Source of the DNA: Siccirubricoccus phaeus
GTDB taxonomy: Bacteria; Pseudomonadota; Alphaproteobacteria; Acetobacterales; Acetobacteraceae
DNA: 64,000 bases
Assembly (NCBI RefSeq): GCF_008360935.1
Contig: NZ_SRXO01000021.1
Location: 1-64,000 of the forward strand
Direction: 5' to 3'
Shown here piece by piece: positions 1 through 8,408 of this stretch. The notes under the pieces are model-generated. The model saw only the letters and a list, made by a program, of their open reading frames with translations. It had not been told where the DNA came from and ran no database searches. Within the stretch, counting starts at the first letter, position 1. Each line of letters begins with the position of its first letter. A program made the translations under genes and the position numbers.

Positions 1-105
1 TGCAAGCTGAAGGACTTCAAGCGCATCGCCATGCGCAGCGAAAAGACCGACCAGAGCTTCGCCGCGATGATCTACCTCGCCACCACCGTGATCCACTCAC
101 GCTAA
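1..105 (+). CDS. IS5-family transposase, C-terminal fragment
   Basis: The open frame entering from the left edge encodes 34 residues and a TAA stop. It reads KRIAMRSEKTDQSFAAMIYL over its central part, which is the conserved C-terminus of IS5-family DDE transposases (typically K-x-F-R-R-I-A-x-R-x-D-K-x-x-x-x-F-x-A). The catalytic domain lies outside the window, so whether the transposase is intact cannot be judged. About 12 bases after the stop comes a CTAG tetranucleotide that abuts a dispersed 103-bp repeat. Confidence 0.75.
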   Translation, partial: CKLKDFKRIAMRSEKTDQSFAAMIYLATTVIHSR

Positions 106-120
106 ATCTCAACAGACCCT
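106..120. mobile_element. probable right end of the IS5-type element
   Basis: The short stretch after the transposase stop (AATCTCAACAGACCCTA) reads like the terminal inverted repeat of IS5/IS427-group elements, which commonly end in ...CAACAGACCC. It is followed by CTAG, a usual target for this family. The left end is outside the window, so the inverted repeat cannot be paired here. The assignment rests on family knowledge and on the transposase fragment just upstream. Confidence 0.45.
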
Positions 121-223
121 AGAGCGGTTTCACGCTGACTGTGCAGCGCGAAACCGCTCTGGCTTATGGATTGTAGAGCAGATTCACGCCTCCGGGCGAT
201 GCCGCCCTCCGGCGATCTGCTCT
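121..223. repeat. 103-bp dispersed double-hairpin repeat, copy 1
   Basis: Two imperfect palindromes lie side by side. The first has arms AGAGCGGTTTC and GAAACCGCTCT around an inner CGCTG/CAGCG stem. The second has outer arms AGAGCAGAT and ATCTGCTCT around a GC-rich core. The same 103 bases recur at 30221-30323 and 39092-39194 with only a few substitutions. No protein is encoded. This copy directly follows the presumed end of an IS5 element. Confidence 0.9.
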
Positions 224-270
224 GGCCCGAACCCGGGTAGGGGGCGCTGGCCCCGGATCCGGCCTGAGTT

Positions 271-3200
271 TCAGACCCGACGGTCGACCTGCCGACTCAC
301 ACCGGGGTCCCGGGGGTGGTCCACCCCTCCGGCCGAGGTGCAGGGTCGCGGGCGCTGCCCGCGGCGCCCTTCTGCCGGGGGTTTAGGGGCAGCGCCCCCA
401 AGCGGGTCCCACGGCCGCTCCGCCGCCGTCGCCGCCAGGTGCCGCGCGATCTCCACCGCCGAGGGCTCCCGCAAGGCCGAGAAGGGCTTCGCCCAGCGGC
501 TCCAATGCGGGTTGCAGCCGGGGTCCAGCAGCAGCCCCTCCCCCCAGCGCTCCATCAGCCTTTGCGCCTCCGCCTCCGCCCGTTCCTGCCGGGCACGGTC
601 GGCATCGTCATGCCCGCGCGACTTGCTCTCGTAATGCAGCAGCGCGATCTGCGGCGCGTAGAGCACCTGCATCCCCGCCGCTCGCAGCTTCAGGCAGAGA
701 TCCACATCGTTGAAGGTGATGGGCAGCGCAGCCTCGTCGAAGCCGCCCACCGCCAGGAAGGCGTCCCGCCGGCAGCCGAGGAACGCCCCCGTCACCGCCC
801 CCGCCGCCCGCAGCGCCTGCCAGCGGCCGCCCGGGCCGCCCTCCTCCGCCGCGGCGCCGACGCCCTCATGCGCCGCCAGCTTCTCCTGCCCCAGCAGCAC
901 GCCGGCATGCTGGATGGTCATGTCCTCATAGAGCAGCCGGGCGCCGACCGCGCCGACCTCCCGCTCCGCCAGCAGCCGCCGCAACCAGAGATCCCAGCCC
1001 TCGCTCAGCATCCGCGTATCGTCGTTGAGGAAGAGCAGGATGCCGCCGCGGCTGCGCGCCACCGCCTGGTTGTTCAGCCGCGACCAGTTGAAGGGCTCAT
1101 CGAGCCGCAGCACCGGGCAGCCCAGGCTGGCGAGGATCGCCAGCGTCTCCGGCGCGTCGGAGCCATTGTCGATGACCAGCGGCTCCAGCAGGGTCGGTCG
1201 CGCCGCCTTGGCCTTGAGGCTGGCCAGCGCCTCCCGCAGCAGGGCGCCGCCATTGCGCGTCGGGATGATGACGCTGATGCGCGTCTCATCCTCCGGCCAG
1301 GTGGCGGGCGGGTCCAGCAGCCAGGGGTGGCGCAGCAGGGGGCGGAGCCCGGGGGGCGGCAATTCCGGCAGCCCTTCCGGCGCCACGGGCTCCGGCGCCT
1401 CCTCCGTCAGCCGGGCGTGCAGCAGCCGGGGGATATGCGCAACCGGCCCCTGCCGGGCCAGCGCCGCCCAGAGCAGCCAGCGCGAGGTCGCCAGCCCCAC
1501 CGCCGCCCAGGCCGCGAGCAGTGCCTCCCGCCTGGCGCAGACCAGCTCCCCGGCCGGGTTGGCGAAGGCGAGGCGCCAGGGGTCCAGCGCCTCCCGCAGC
1601 ACCGGGTCGCGATGCGCCGGGTGGTCGCGGAAGCGCTCGGTGACGGCATCCTCATCGCTGTAGGCGGCGACCGCGCCCGGATGCGCCGCCAGGGCATGGC
1701 CGAACCAGGCGAAGGCGGCAGGCGCGAAGAGCGTGCCGGCGCTGGCCAGCAGCAGGACCGGCGCCGCCGGCAGGTCGCGTTCCGCGCCGCTCTCCCCCAG
1801 GGTGATGCGCGGATCGCGCGAAGCCGCCTGCTCCGCCAAGGCGCGCAGCCCGCCCTGCGCCGGCACCAGCAGGGTCGCGGTCCAGTCGCCGGCGCTCTGC
1901 GCCGCCAGGCTGTCCAGCGTGCGGCGCAGGCCGCGCACCGTGGCGCCCGCCGTCTCCAGCATCAGGTGCAGCGGGGCGCGCGGGCCGGGGGGCGGCACCA
2001 CGGCGTGGCGGTGACGGAAGGCGCCGTGCAGGGCGGGCGGCCAGGCGGCGAAGCTCTCCACCTGGGGCAGCATCATCTCCAGCCGCTGCAGCAGGGCGCG
2101 CGCCTCGGCCAGCTCGGCGGCCAGGCGCTGCACCGTCTCCTCCGCCTCGGCGAAGAGGGTCTCCAGCAGGAATTCATGGCCGATCGGCCGGCCGGTCCGC
2201 GCATCATGGATGCGGAAGCGGCGCGGCGCGCTGCCCCGCGCCGTCCGGCCATCCCAGGCGATGCGGAAGCCGGTGGGCAGGGCATCCGGCGAATCCCGCC
2301 TTGGCCGGTCGGCGCGGCCGAGCCCAACCGGGGCGCCGTTGCAGCGCAGCTCCACTTCCAGCGCCTCGCCCGGCCGCGCCCGGTCCTCCGCCCAGCCGAC
2401 GATGAGGTCGCCGGTGACATAGGCGATGGCGCCCGTCGCGCTGCCCCGCGCCGCGGCCATCGCTTCCTCCAGCGCCGCCCGGGCATCGGTCCAGAGCAGC
2501 CCATGCAGCCGCCCCAGCTCCTCGGCCACCGCCGGCAGGGTGAGCAGCGCATGCAGCAGGATGAGCGCATCCGGCGGCGCCGGCGGCAGGCAGAGCCGCT
2601 GGCTCAGCCAGCCATCCAGCTCGATGAGCTGGGCGGGGGAGAGGCCGAGATGCGGCACCGCATGGTCGCCCACCAGCCGGTGCAGCACCCTCTCCCGGAA
2701 TTCCGGGGAGGCGAAGAGGGAGCAGAGCAGGCCCCAGAGCGTGCCGCCGGCATGGGCGGCGGCGATGGCCGGGCCTTCCACCGGGCGGCCGAGCACGCCG
2801 AGATAGGCCATCGCCACATCCTCCCCGCCGATGCGGAGGGCGCGCAGATGGGCGAGGCCGGAGGCCAGCCCCGGCAGGGCGGCGTTCAGCGCCGCCTGCT
2901 CCGCGGGGAAGAGCAGGCCGAGCATCTCGGCCACGAAGGAGAGGCGGAACAGCGCGGCCAGCAGCCCGCCCGGCCAGGGGGTGGGCGGTTCCGCCCCCAG
3001 TTTTTCCTGCAGCCAGGCGGCGACGGCGGCGCGGGAGGAAGGGTCGAGCCGCGCCTCCGGCAGGGCGGCACCGGCCAGCAGGGGCTGGATCACCGTGGCG
3101 CGGCAGGCGGGGCGTTCCAGCGTCTGGCGCAGCAGGACCGCCAGGGGCAGAGGCGGCCCGGGGGGAAGATGCGCCTCCGGCGGGCCGGCGAAGAGCAGGG

Positions 3201-3630
3201 CGGCGAGCATCGCCCGGTCCTCCTCCCCGGCCATCTGCGTCGCCAAATGGCAGGGGCTGCGCAGCGGCGCCGCAACCAGCGCGGAAAGCCGGGCCTGCTG
3301 CGCCGGCGGCAGGTTGGCGAGGCGCAGCGCCAGCTCCGGCGCGGCCAGCAGCCCGGCGGTCAGCGTCCCGGCGGAGCAGGGCATGGCCTGCACCGCGGGC
3401 GGCAGCAGCCCTTCCCGCCCGGCCCAGTCCCAGGCGCTGCGCAGCTCCTCGGCGGAAAGGGCGACATGGCGGGTCAGCCTGCCGGCGGCGAGGCGGGAGA
3501 GGACGGTGCCGAATTCGGCGGAGCGCAGCACCGTCGCCCGCAGCGCGGCCGGGCCCAGCCCGGCCCGGGCCGCCATCTCCTCCGCCGAGGGGTTGCGGCC
3601 GAGCAGCGCCCGATAGGCGTCAGCGAGCAT
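271..3630 (-). CDS. large two-domain GT2 glycosyltransferase with DUF4214-like segments
   Basis: This 1119-aa protein probably adds sugars to a surface glycan or glycoprotein in the cytoplasm. Residues 1-45 and about 270-320 resemble DUF4214 segments (YRALLGR, YLGVLGR). Residues 400-490 form a small beta-rich domain and 495-520 a short coiled coil. Two GT-A folds follow: about 551-770 with an SDED motif at 658-661, and about 785-1050 with VIIPTRNGG, IDNGS, LFLNDDT and FNDVDLCLKL. The second is the better conserved catalytic unit. It sits 146 bp after rfbA on the same strand, which suggests that it uses dTDP-rhamnose. The last ~45 residues are Pro/Arg-rich and are encoded by a dispersed GC-rich element, so the natural stop seems to have been lost. 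Acceptor unknown. Confidence 0.85.
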   Translation of the reverse strand: MLADAYRALLGRNPSAEEMAARAGLGPAALRATVLRSAEFGTVLSRLAAGRLTRHVALSAEELRSAWDWAGREGLLPPAVQAMPCSAGTLTAGLLAAPELALRLANLPPAQQARLSALVAAPLRSPCHLATQMAGEEDRAMLAALLFAGPPEAHLPPGPPLPLAVLLRQTLERPACRATVIQPLLAGAALPEARLDPSSRAAVAAWLQEKLGAEPPTPWPGGLLAALFRLSFVAEMLGLLFPAEQAALNAALPGLASGLAHLRALRIGGEDVAMAYLGVLGRPVEGPAIAAAHAGGTLWGLLCSLFASPEFRERVLHRLVGDHAVPHLGLSPAQLIELDGWLSQRLCLPPAPPDALILLHALLTLPAVAEELGRLHGLLWTDARAALEEAMAAARGSATGAIAYVTGDLIVGWAEDRARPGEALEVELRCNGAPVGLGRADRPRRDSPDALPTGFRIAWDGRTARGSAPRRFRIHDARTGRPIGHEFLLETLFAEAEETVQRLAAELAEARALLQRLEMMLPQVESFAAWPPALHGAFRHRHAVVPPPGPRAPLHLMLETAGATVRGLRRTLDSLAAQSAGDWTATLLVPAQGGLRALAEQAASRDPRITLGESGAERDLPAAPVLLLASAGTLFAPAAFAWFGHALAAHPGAVAAYSDEDAVTERFRDHPAHRDPVLREALDPWRLAFANPAGELVCARREALLAAWAAVGLATSRWLLWAALARQGPVAHIPRLLHARLTEEAPEPVAPEGLPELPPPGLRPLLRHPWLLDPPATWPEDETRISVIIPTRNGGALLREALASLKAKAARPTLLEPLVIDNGSDAPETLAILASLGCPVLRLDEPFNWSRLNNQAVARSRGGILLFLNDDTRMLSEGWDLWLRRLLAEREVGAVGARLLYEDMTIQHAGVLLGQEKLAAHEGVGAAAEEGGPGGRWQALRAAGAVTGAFLGCRRDAFLAVGGFDEAALPITFNDVDLCLKLRAAGMQVLYAPQIALLHYESKSRGHDDADRARQERAEAEAQRLMERWGEGLLLDPGCNPHWSRWAKPFSALREPSAVEIARHLAATAAERPWDPLGGAAPKPPAEGRRGQRPRPCTSAGGVDHPRDPGVSRQVDRRV
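360..410. repeat. G/C-run dispersed element inside the 3' end of the glycosyltransferase gene
   Basis: The stretch around 376-402 pairs GGGG-CGCTG-CCCC type runs. It matches the pattern of the intergenic G/C-run sequences at 12704-12800 and 38911-39010. Here it is translated as the tail of the upstream glycosyltransferase, not placed after its stop codon. Confidence 0.55.
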
Positions 3631-3776
3631 GGCCCGAAACCCGGTCGCGGCCGGTCGGCGTCGGAGGACGGCTCTGGCCAGGCGGGCAGATCATGCGCGC
3701 GGATGCTCCGCGCTGCGGCCGGCGCTTGTCAACGCTCGCGCCATGCCGCGGCGGGGGTGCCCGGCGGGTGGCGGGC

Positions 3777-4649
3777 TCAGCCCGCCGCCTGGTGCAGCAG
3801 GGATTCCAGATAGCGGCCATAGCCGCTGTTGTGCAGCGGCTTCGCCACCTTGAGGAGCTGGGCATCGTCGATGAAGCCCTTGCGCCAGGCCACCTCCTCC
3901 GGCGAGGCGACCTTCTGGCCGGTGCGCTTCTCGATGGCGCGGACGAATTCGCCGGCTTCCAGCATGCTGTCATGCGTGCCGGTGTCCAGCCAGGCATAGC
4001 CGCGGCCGAGCCGGGCGACGCGCAGCGTGCCTTCCTCCAGATAGACCCGGTTGAGGTCGGTGATCTCCAGCTCCCCGCGCGGCGAGGGTTTCAGCGCGCG
4101 GGCGATGGCGGGGGCGCGGCCGTCATAGAAATAGAGGCCGGTCACCGCCCAGTCCGATTTCGGCTGCTTCGGCTTTTCCTCGATGGTCAGGGCGCGGCCG
4201 CTCGCGTCGAATTCCGCCACGCCGTAGCGCTCCGGATCGGCGACGCGGTAGGCGAAGACGGCGGCGCCGGTCTCCCCGCGCGCTTCCGCCATGCGGGCAT
4301 CCAGCTCATGCCCGTGGAAGATGTTGTCGCCCAGCACCAGGGCGGAGGGGCCGCCGGCAAGGAATTCCTCCGCCAGCACCAGCGCCATGGCGATGCCGTT
4401 AGGCTTTTCCTGCACCTGGTAGACCAGGCGGATGCCCCATTGGCTGCCATCGCCCAGCAGCCGCTCGAACAGCGGCAGGTCGTGCGGGGTGGAGATGATC
4501 ATGATCTCCCGGATCCCGGCCAGCATCAGCACCGAGAGCGGGTAATAGACCATCGGCTTGTCATAGACCGGCAGCAGCTGCTTGGAGACAGCCAAGGTCG
4601 CCGGGTAGAGGCGCGTGCCGCTGCCGCCGGCGAGGACGATGCCTTTCAT
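3777..4649 (-). CDS. rfbA: glucose-1-phosphate thymidylyltransferase
   Basis: RfbA/RmlA makes dTDP-glucose from dTTP and glucose-1-phosphate, the first step of dTDP-L-rhamnose synthesis. The 290-aa protein has the nucleotidyltransferase signature [11 protein letters not shown] at 8-18, [12 protein letters not shown] after it, and the metal-binding GDN at 107-109. Length is normal for the family. The start at 4649 was chosen because its ATG overlaps the TGA of rfbD by one base (TGATG), which indicates translational coupling, and because the protein then begins [16 protein letters not shown] as family members do. It is the last gene of the rfbC-B-D-A group and is followed 146 bp later by a large GT2 enzyme. 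Confidence 0.97.
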   Translation of the reverse strand: MKGIVLAGGSGTRLYPATLAVSKQLLPVYDKPMVYYPLSVLMLAGIREIMIISTPHDLPLFERLLGDGSQWGIRLVYQVQEKPNGIAMALVLAEEFLAGGPSALVLGDNIFHGHELDARMAEARGETGAAVFAYRVADPERYGVAEFDASGRALTIEEKPKQPKSDWAVTGLYFYDGRAPAIARALKPSPRGELEITDLNRVYLEEGTLRVARLGRGYAWLDTGTHDSMLEAGEFVRAIEKRTGQKVASPEEVAWRKGFIDDAQLLKVAKPLHNSGYGRYLESLLHQAAG

Positions 4650-5545
4650 CAATTGCTCTCCTTCGCGGGCAGCAGCGCATCCAGGCAGCGATCGAGGCCC
4701 TGGCGCCAATCGGCGGCGGCGATGCCGAGCCGGGCGGCGGCCCGGCTGCAATCCAGCCGGGAATTGGCCGGGCGCGTCGCCTTGGTGGGGTAGTCGGCGG
4801 TGGCGATGGCGGTCAGCTTCGGCGCGGGCTGGCCACGCTTCGCGGCTCCCTCGAAGATGGCCTGCGCGAAGCCGTGCCAGGTGGTGAAGGGCTGGCCGGT
4901 CAGGTGGAAGACGCCGAAGCAGGGATCGCCAGCCTTGGCCGCCACCAGCTTCGGCAGGATGGCGATGGCGGCATCGGCGAGATCGTCGGCGAAGGTCGGG
5001 GCGCCATGCTGGTCCGCCACCACCCGCATCTCCGGCCTTTCCCTGCCGAAGCGCAGCATGGTCTTGACGAAGTTGTTGCCATGCGCGGAGCAGACCCAGG
5101 CGGTGCGCAGGGTGACGCTGCGCGGCTGCGCCAGATGCAGCAGCAACTCCCCGGCCAGCTTGGAGGCGCCATAGACCCCGACCGGGGCGGGCGCGTCTTC
5201 CTCCGTATAGGGGCTGTCCTTCACGCCGTCGAAGACATAGTCGGTGGAGTAGTGCACCACCGGGATGCCGGCGCGCGCAGCCGCCTCGCCCAGCAGGCGC
5301 GGGCCGGTGGCGTTCACCGCGAAGGCGGTGGCGCGGTCATCCTCGGCGCGGTCCACCGCGGTATAGGCGGCGGCGTTGATCACCGCCTCCGGTTGGTGCG
5401 CGGCGAAGGCGGCGGCCAGCTGGGCGGCATCCGTCATGTCGAATTCCGGCGGCTCCAGCCCCACCGCCGCATGCCCCGCCTTGGGCAGGCGGGCCAGCAG
5501 CTCGGTGGAGATCTGGCCGGTGCGGCCAATGACGAGGACGCGCAT
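4649..5545 (-). CDS. rfbD: dTDP-4-dehydrorhamnose reductase
   Basis: RfbD/RmlD reduces dTDP-4-keto-L-rhamnose to dTDP-L-rhamnose with NAD(P)H. The 298-aa protein starts with a Rossmann motif GRTGQIS (7-13) and carries the extended-SDR catalytic pair Tyr125/Lys129 in YGASK, with STDYVFDG upstream. The longer upstream frame has no coding features, and the start at 5545 overlaps the rfbB stop as TGATG. Both neighbours are joined by one-base overlaps, so the genes form a tight operon. Confidence 0.97.
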   Translation of the reverse strand: MRVLVIGRTGQISTELLARLPKAGHAAVGLEPPEFDMTDAAQLAAAFAAHQPEAVINAAAYTAVDRAEDDRATAFAVNATGPRLLGEAAARAGIPVVHYSTDYVFDGVKDSPYTEEDAPAPVGVYGASKLAGELLLHLAQPRSVTLRTAWVCSAHGNNFVKTMLRFGRERPEMRVVADQHGAPTFADDLADAAIAILPKLVAAKAGDPCFGVFHLTGQPFTTWHGFAQAIFEGAAKRGQPAPKLTAIATADYPTKATRPANSRLDCSRAAARLGIAAADWRQGLDRCLDALLPAKESN

Positions 5546-6630
5546 CAGCCCACCTTCACGCTTGCTTCCTGCCGCTCCGCGGCGGCGAGCAAGCCGAGCC
5601 GCTCGCCGCTGTACTTCTTCTCCCGCAGCGGCTGCCACCACCAGCCATTCGCCAGGTACCAGTCGATGGTGGCGGCGATGCCGGTCTCGAAGCTCTCGCG
5701 CTGCTTCCAGCCGAGCTCGCGCTCGATCTTGCCGCAGTCGATGGCGTAGCGCTGGTCGTGGCCCGGCCGGTCGGCGACGAAGGTGATCAGCTCCCGCCGC
5801 GGCCGCGCCGCCTGCACCCGCTGGTCCAGCAGGTCGCAGATGGTCTGCACCACTTCGAGGTTGCGCCTCTCCGAGCGGCCGCCGATGCAGTAGGTCTCGC
5901 CCACCTTGCCGCGCTCCACCACCGTCACCAGGGCGCGGGCATGGTCCTCGACATAGAGCCAGTCGCGGATATTGCTGCCATCGCCATAGACCGGCAGGGG
6001 CTTGCCATCCAGCGCGTTCAGGATGATCAGCGGGATGAGCTTTTCCGGGAAGTGATAGGGCCCGTAATTGTTCGAGCAATTGGTGACCAGCACCGGCAGC
6101 CCGTAGGTCTCGTGCCAGGCGCGCACCAGATGGTCGGAGGCCGCCTTGCTGGCCGAATAGGGCGAGCGCGGGTCGTAGGCGGTGGTCTCGCTGAAGGCGC
6201 CGGTCGGGCCGAGCGAGCCGAACACCTCATCGGTCGAGATATGGTGGAAGCGGAAGGCGGATCTGGCCGCCGGCTCGAGCGCGGCGTGATAGGCCCGCGC
6301 CGCCTCCAGCATGGCGAAGGTGCCGTTGATGTTGGTCTGGATGAAATCCGCCGCGCCCGTGATGGAGCGGTCCACATGGCTTTCCGCCGCCAGGTGCATC
6401 ACCGCATCCGGCCGGAATTCCGCCATCAGCGCGCGCATGCGCGGCAGGTCGCAGATATCCGCCTGCTCGAAGGCGAAGCCGGGCTTCCCCTCGCAGTCGC
6501 GGAGGGAGCGGCGATCCCCGGCATAGGTCAGCTTGTCCACGACCAGCACGGTTGCCGCCTTCTCCAGCACGAGGAGGCGGGTGACGGCGGAGCCGATGAA
6601 GCCGGCGCCGCCGGTGAGGAGGATACGCAT
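5545..6630 (-). CDS. rfbB: dTDP-glucose 4,6-dehydratase
   Basis: RfbB/RmlB oxidises and dehydrates dTDP-glucose to dTDP-4-keto-6-deoxyglucose. The 361-aa protein begins [14 protein letters not shown], an NAD-binding GxxGxxG. It has the family catalytic motif STDEVFG (132-138) and YxxxK at Tyr158/Lys162, and continues with NCSNNYGP and FPEKLIPL, typical of this dehydratase. Its start overlaps the rfbC stop by one base. Length and motifs are all normal, so an active enzyme is expected. Confidence 0.98.
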   Translation of the reverse strand: MRILLTGGAGFIGSAVTRLLVLEKAATVLVVDKLTYAGDRRSLRDCEGKPGFAFEQADICDLPRMRALMAEFRPDAVMHLAAESHVDRSITGAADFIQTNINGTFAMLEAARAYHAALEPAARSAFRFHHISTDEVFGSLGPTGAFSETTAYDPRSPYSASKAASDHLVRAWHETYGLPVLVTNCSNNYGPYHFPEKLIPLIILNALDGKPLPVYGDGSNIRDWLYVEDHARALVTVVERGKVGETYCIGGRSERRNLEVVQTICDLLDQRVQAARPRRELITFVADRPGHDQRYAIDCGKIERELGWKQRESFETGIAATIDWYLANGWWWQPLREKKYSGERLGLLAAAERQEASVKVG

Positions 6631-7253
6631 CAATTCCCCTGGTATTCGAAGGCGGGCGGCAGGTCGCGCAGCCGGGGCGCGCGGCGGTCCTTCTCCGAAA
6701 GCTGCGCTGCCTCCGGCGGGAAGGGCCAGGGCAAAGCGAGGTCCGGATCGTCCCAGGCGATGCCGCGGTCGCACTCCGGCGCGTAGAGATCGGTCACCTT
6801 GTAGGCGACCTCGGTATCCGGCTCCAGCGTGCAGAACCCATGGGCGAAGCCGACCGGCACGTAAAGCTGCTGGGCATTGGCGGCGGAAAGCTCGGCCGCG
6901 ACGAAGCGGCCGAAATGCGGCGAGCCCTGGCGGATATCGACGGCGATGTCGAGGATGGCGCCGCGCAGCACCCGCACCAGCTTGGCCTGGGGATGCGGCG
7001 GCAATTGGAAATGCATGCCGCGGATGGTGCCCGGCTGAGCGGAGAGGGAGTGGTTGTCCTGGACGAAGAGATCCGCGACGCCGAGGGCGGCGAAATCCCG
7101 CGCGCTGTAGGTTTCGAGGAAGAAGCCGCGATGGTCGCCGAAGCGGCGCGGAGTGATCAGCACCGGCCCGGGCAGGGCGTAGCGGGAGGCGGTGAAATTG
7201 CCGGCGGTGGTCGGCGGCGGGGCGTGCGGTTCGTTCTGGACCTGCGCGGACAC
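6630..7253 (-). CDS. rfbC: dTDP-4-dehydrorhamnose 3,5-epimerase
   Basis: RfbC/RmlC epimerises dTDP-4-keto-6-deoxyglucose at C3 and C5. The cupin-fold motifs DNHSLS, RGMHFQ (catalytic His81) and [11 protein letters not shown] are present. No ATG precedes the conserved part. The GTG at 7253 is favoured because a GGGAG ribosome site lies six bases upstream, giving 207 aa, slightly longer than the usual 180-190. It is the first gene of the rhamnose operon and is divergent from the flagellin gene. Confidence 0.93.
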   Translation of the reverse strand: MSAQVQNEPHAPPPTTAGNFTASRYALPGPVLITPRRFGDHRGFFLETYSARDFAALGVADLFVQDNHSLSAQPGTIRGMHFQLPPHPQAKLVRVLRGAILDIAVDIRQGSPHFGRFVAAELSAANAQQLYVPVGFAHGFCTLEPDTEVAYKVTDLYAPECDRGIAWDDPDLALPWPFPPEAAQLSEKDRRAPRLRDLPPAFEYQGN

Positions 7254-7369
7254 TGAACACTCCCGGAATGGTGGCGGGCCGGGCAGCCGCCCCTGGCAAT
7301 AGCCGGACGGGCCAAGCCTCTTCTGCCCGTTGCGGCGACGGGAAGTCAAGCAATCGCCCGTAAAGGTTG

Positions 7370-7387
7370 TGGGGCGACCCCATTTTT
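7370..7387 (+). terminator. hairpin with T-tract in the rfbC/flagellin divergent gap
   Basis: A five-base stem TGGGG/CCCCA with loop CGA is followed directly by TTTTT on the plus strand, the form of an intrinsic terminator. It lies about 90 bp upstream of the flagellin ATG, in a gap between divergent genes where no plus-strand gene ends. It might attenuate a flagellin leader or end a short unannotated transcript. The stem is short, so this is tentative. Confidence 0.35.
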
Positions 7388-7478
7388 CGCCGGGTGCTTT
7401 CACCGGCTGTTCACTTTGTCGGCGCACTCTGCCGCGGACCGACCCGAGGATCGAGGTCGCCGACTGAGGGAAAAGCCC

Positions 7479-8315
7479 ATGCCGCTGAATTCCGTGAACA
7501 CCAATATCGGTGCCATGGTGGCGCTGCAGTCGCTGAACCGCACCAGCGATGAGCTCTCGGCTACCCAGAAGCGGATTTCCACCGGCTTCCGGGTGGCGGA
7601 TGCGAAGGATGACGGCGCCGCCTTCGCCGTCGCCGAACGCATCCGCGGCGACATCTCGGCTACGACCTCGGCCAATGAGCAGCTCGGCGGCGTGAAGGGC
7701 CTGCTGGACGTCACCAACGCCGCGCTGGAGAATGTCTCCGAAGCGCTGCAGAAGCTGAAGACCACCACGGTCAAACTCGCCGACGGCACCATCACCGCCG
7801 AACAGCGCACCCAGTACCAGGCGCAGGTGAAGGAGCTGACCAACAACATCCAGTCCTTCATCAACGATGCCAGCTATAACGGGCTGAACGTGCTGAACGA
7901 CCCGGCGACGCTCGGCGTCAACGTCGTCACCAACGGCCAGGGCACCTACTACACCTTCAGCGGCTACGCGGCGCTGACCAACATCTACAACGTGGTCTCG
8001 ACGGCCAATACCTGGACGGCGGGCAGCGCCGCGGCGGCGCTCTCCACCACCGGCTCGGTCATGACGGCCATCACCAACGTGCTGACGCAGCTCAATAATT
8101 TCGGCAGCTATTCGAACTACGTCGAAAGCCAGATCAACTACAACAAGTCGATCCTGGATGCGCAGGAAAGCGGCCTCGGCGCGCTGATCGACGCCGACAT
8201 GGCCAAGGAATCCGCCCGCCTCCAGGCGCTGCAGATCCGCCAGCAGCTCGGCACCCAGGCGCTCGGCATCGCCAACTCCGCGCCGCAATCCCTGCTGAGC
8301 CTGTTCCGCGGCTGA
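7479..8315 (+). CDS. flagellin
   Basis: This is the filament subunit. The 278-aa protein has the D0/D1 N-terminal region (starting MPLNSVNTNIGAMVALQSLN, with KRISTGFRVADAKDD) and the matching C-terminal helix ending QALGIANSAPQSLLSLFRG. The variable centre is short, so D2/D3 are nearly absent, as in many alphaproteobacterial flagellins. The ATG at 7479 has a purine-rich GAGGGAAAAG upstream. No other motility gene is near, so this is an orphan flagellin locus. It lies beside dTDP-rhamnose genes and a giant GT2 enzyme, which fits (but does not show) flagellin glycosylation. Confidence 0.95.
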   Translation: MPLNSVNTNIGAMVALQSLNRTSDELSATQKRISTGFRVADAKDDGAAFAVAERIRGDISATTSANEQLGGVKGLLDVTNAALENVSEALQKLKTTTVKLADGTITAEQRTQYQAQVKELTNNIQSFINDASYNGLNVLNDPATLGVNVVTNGQGTYYTFSGYAALTNIYNVVSTANTWTAGSAAAALSTTGSVMTAITNVLTQLNNFGSYSNYVESQINYNKSILDAQESGLGALIDADMAKESARLQALQIRQQLGTQALGIANSAPQSLLSLFRG

Positions 8316-8408
8316 TCCCGTCCCAGGCCCGAGAGAGGTTTCGGCGGGGGGTTTACGCCCCGTCCCAGCCTGCTACAGCGAGGCCCAGGCCGTCCCGGGA
8401 GGCACGCC

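Noticed and set aside
316-3813. 1165-aa plus-strand open frame opposite the GT2 glycosyltransferase
   Set aside because: Arg/Gln/Pro-rich sequence without domains; it is the antisense shadow of a gene with clear GT motifs and strong GC3 bias.
7400-7450. Possible sigma-54 promoter for flagellin
   Set aside because: GG and GC are present but separated by 8 instead of 10 bases, and the flanking consensus is poor.
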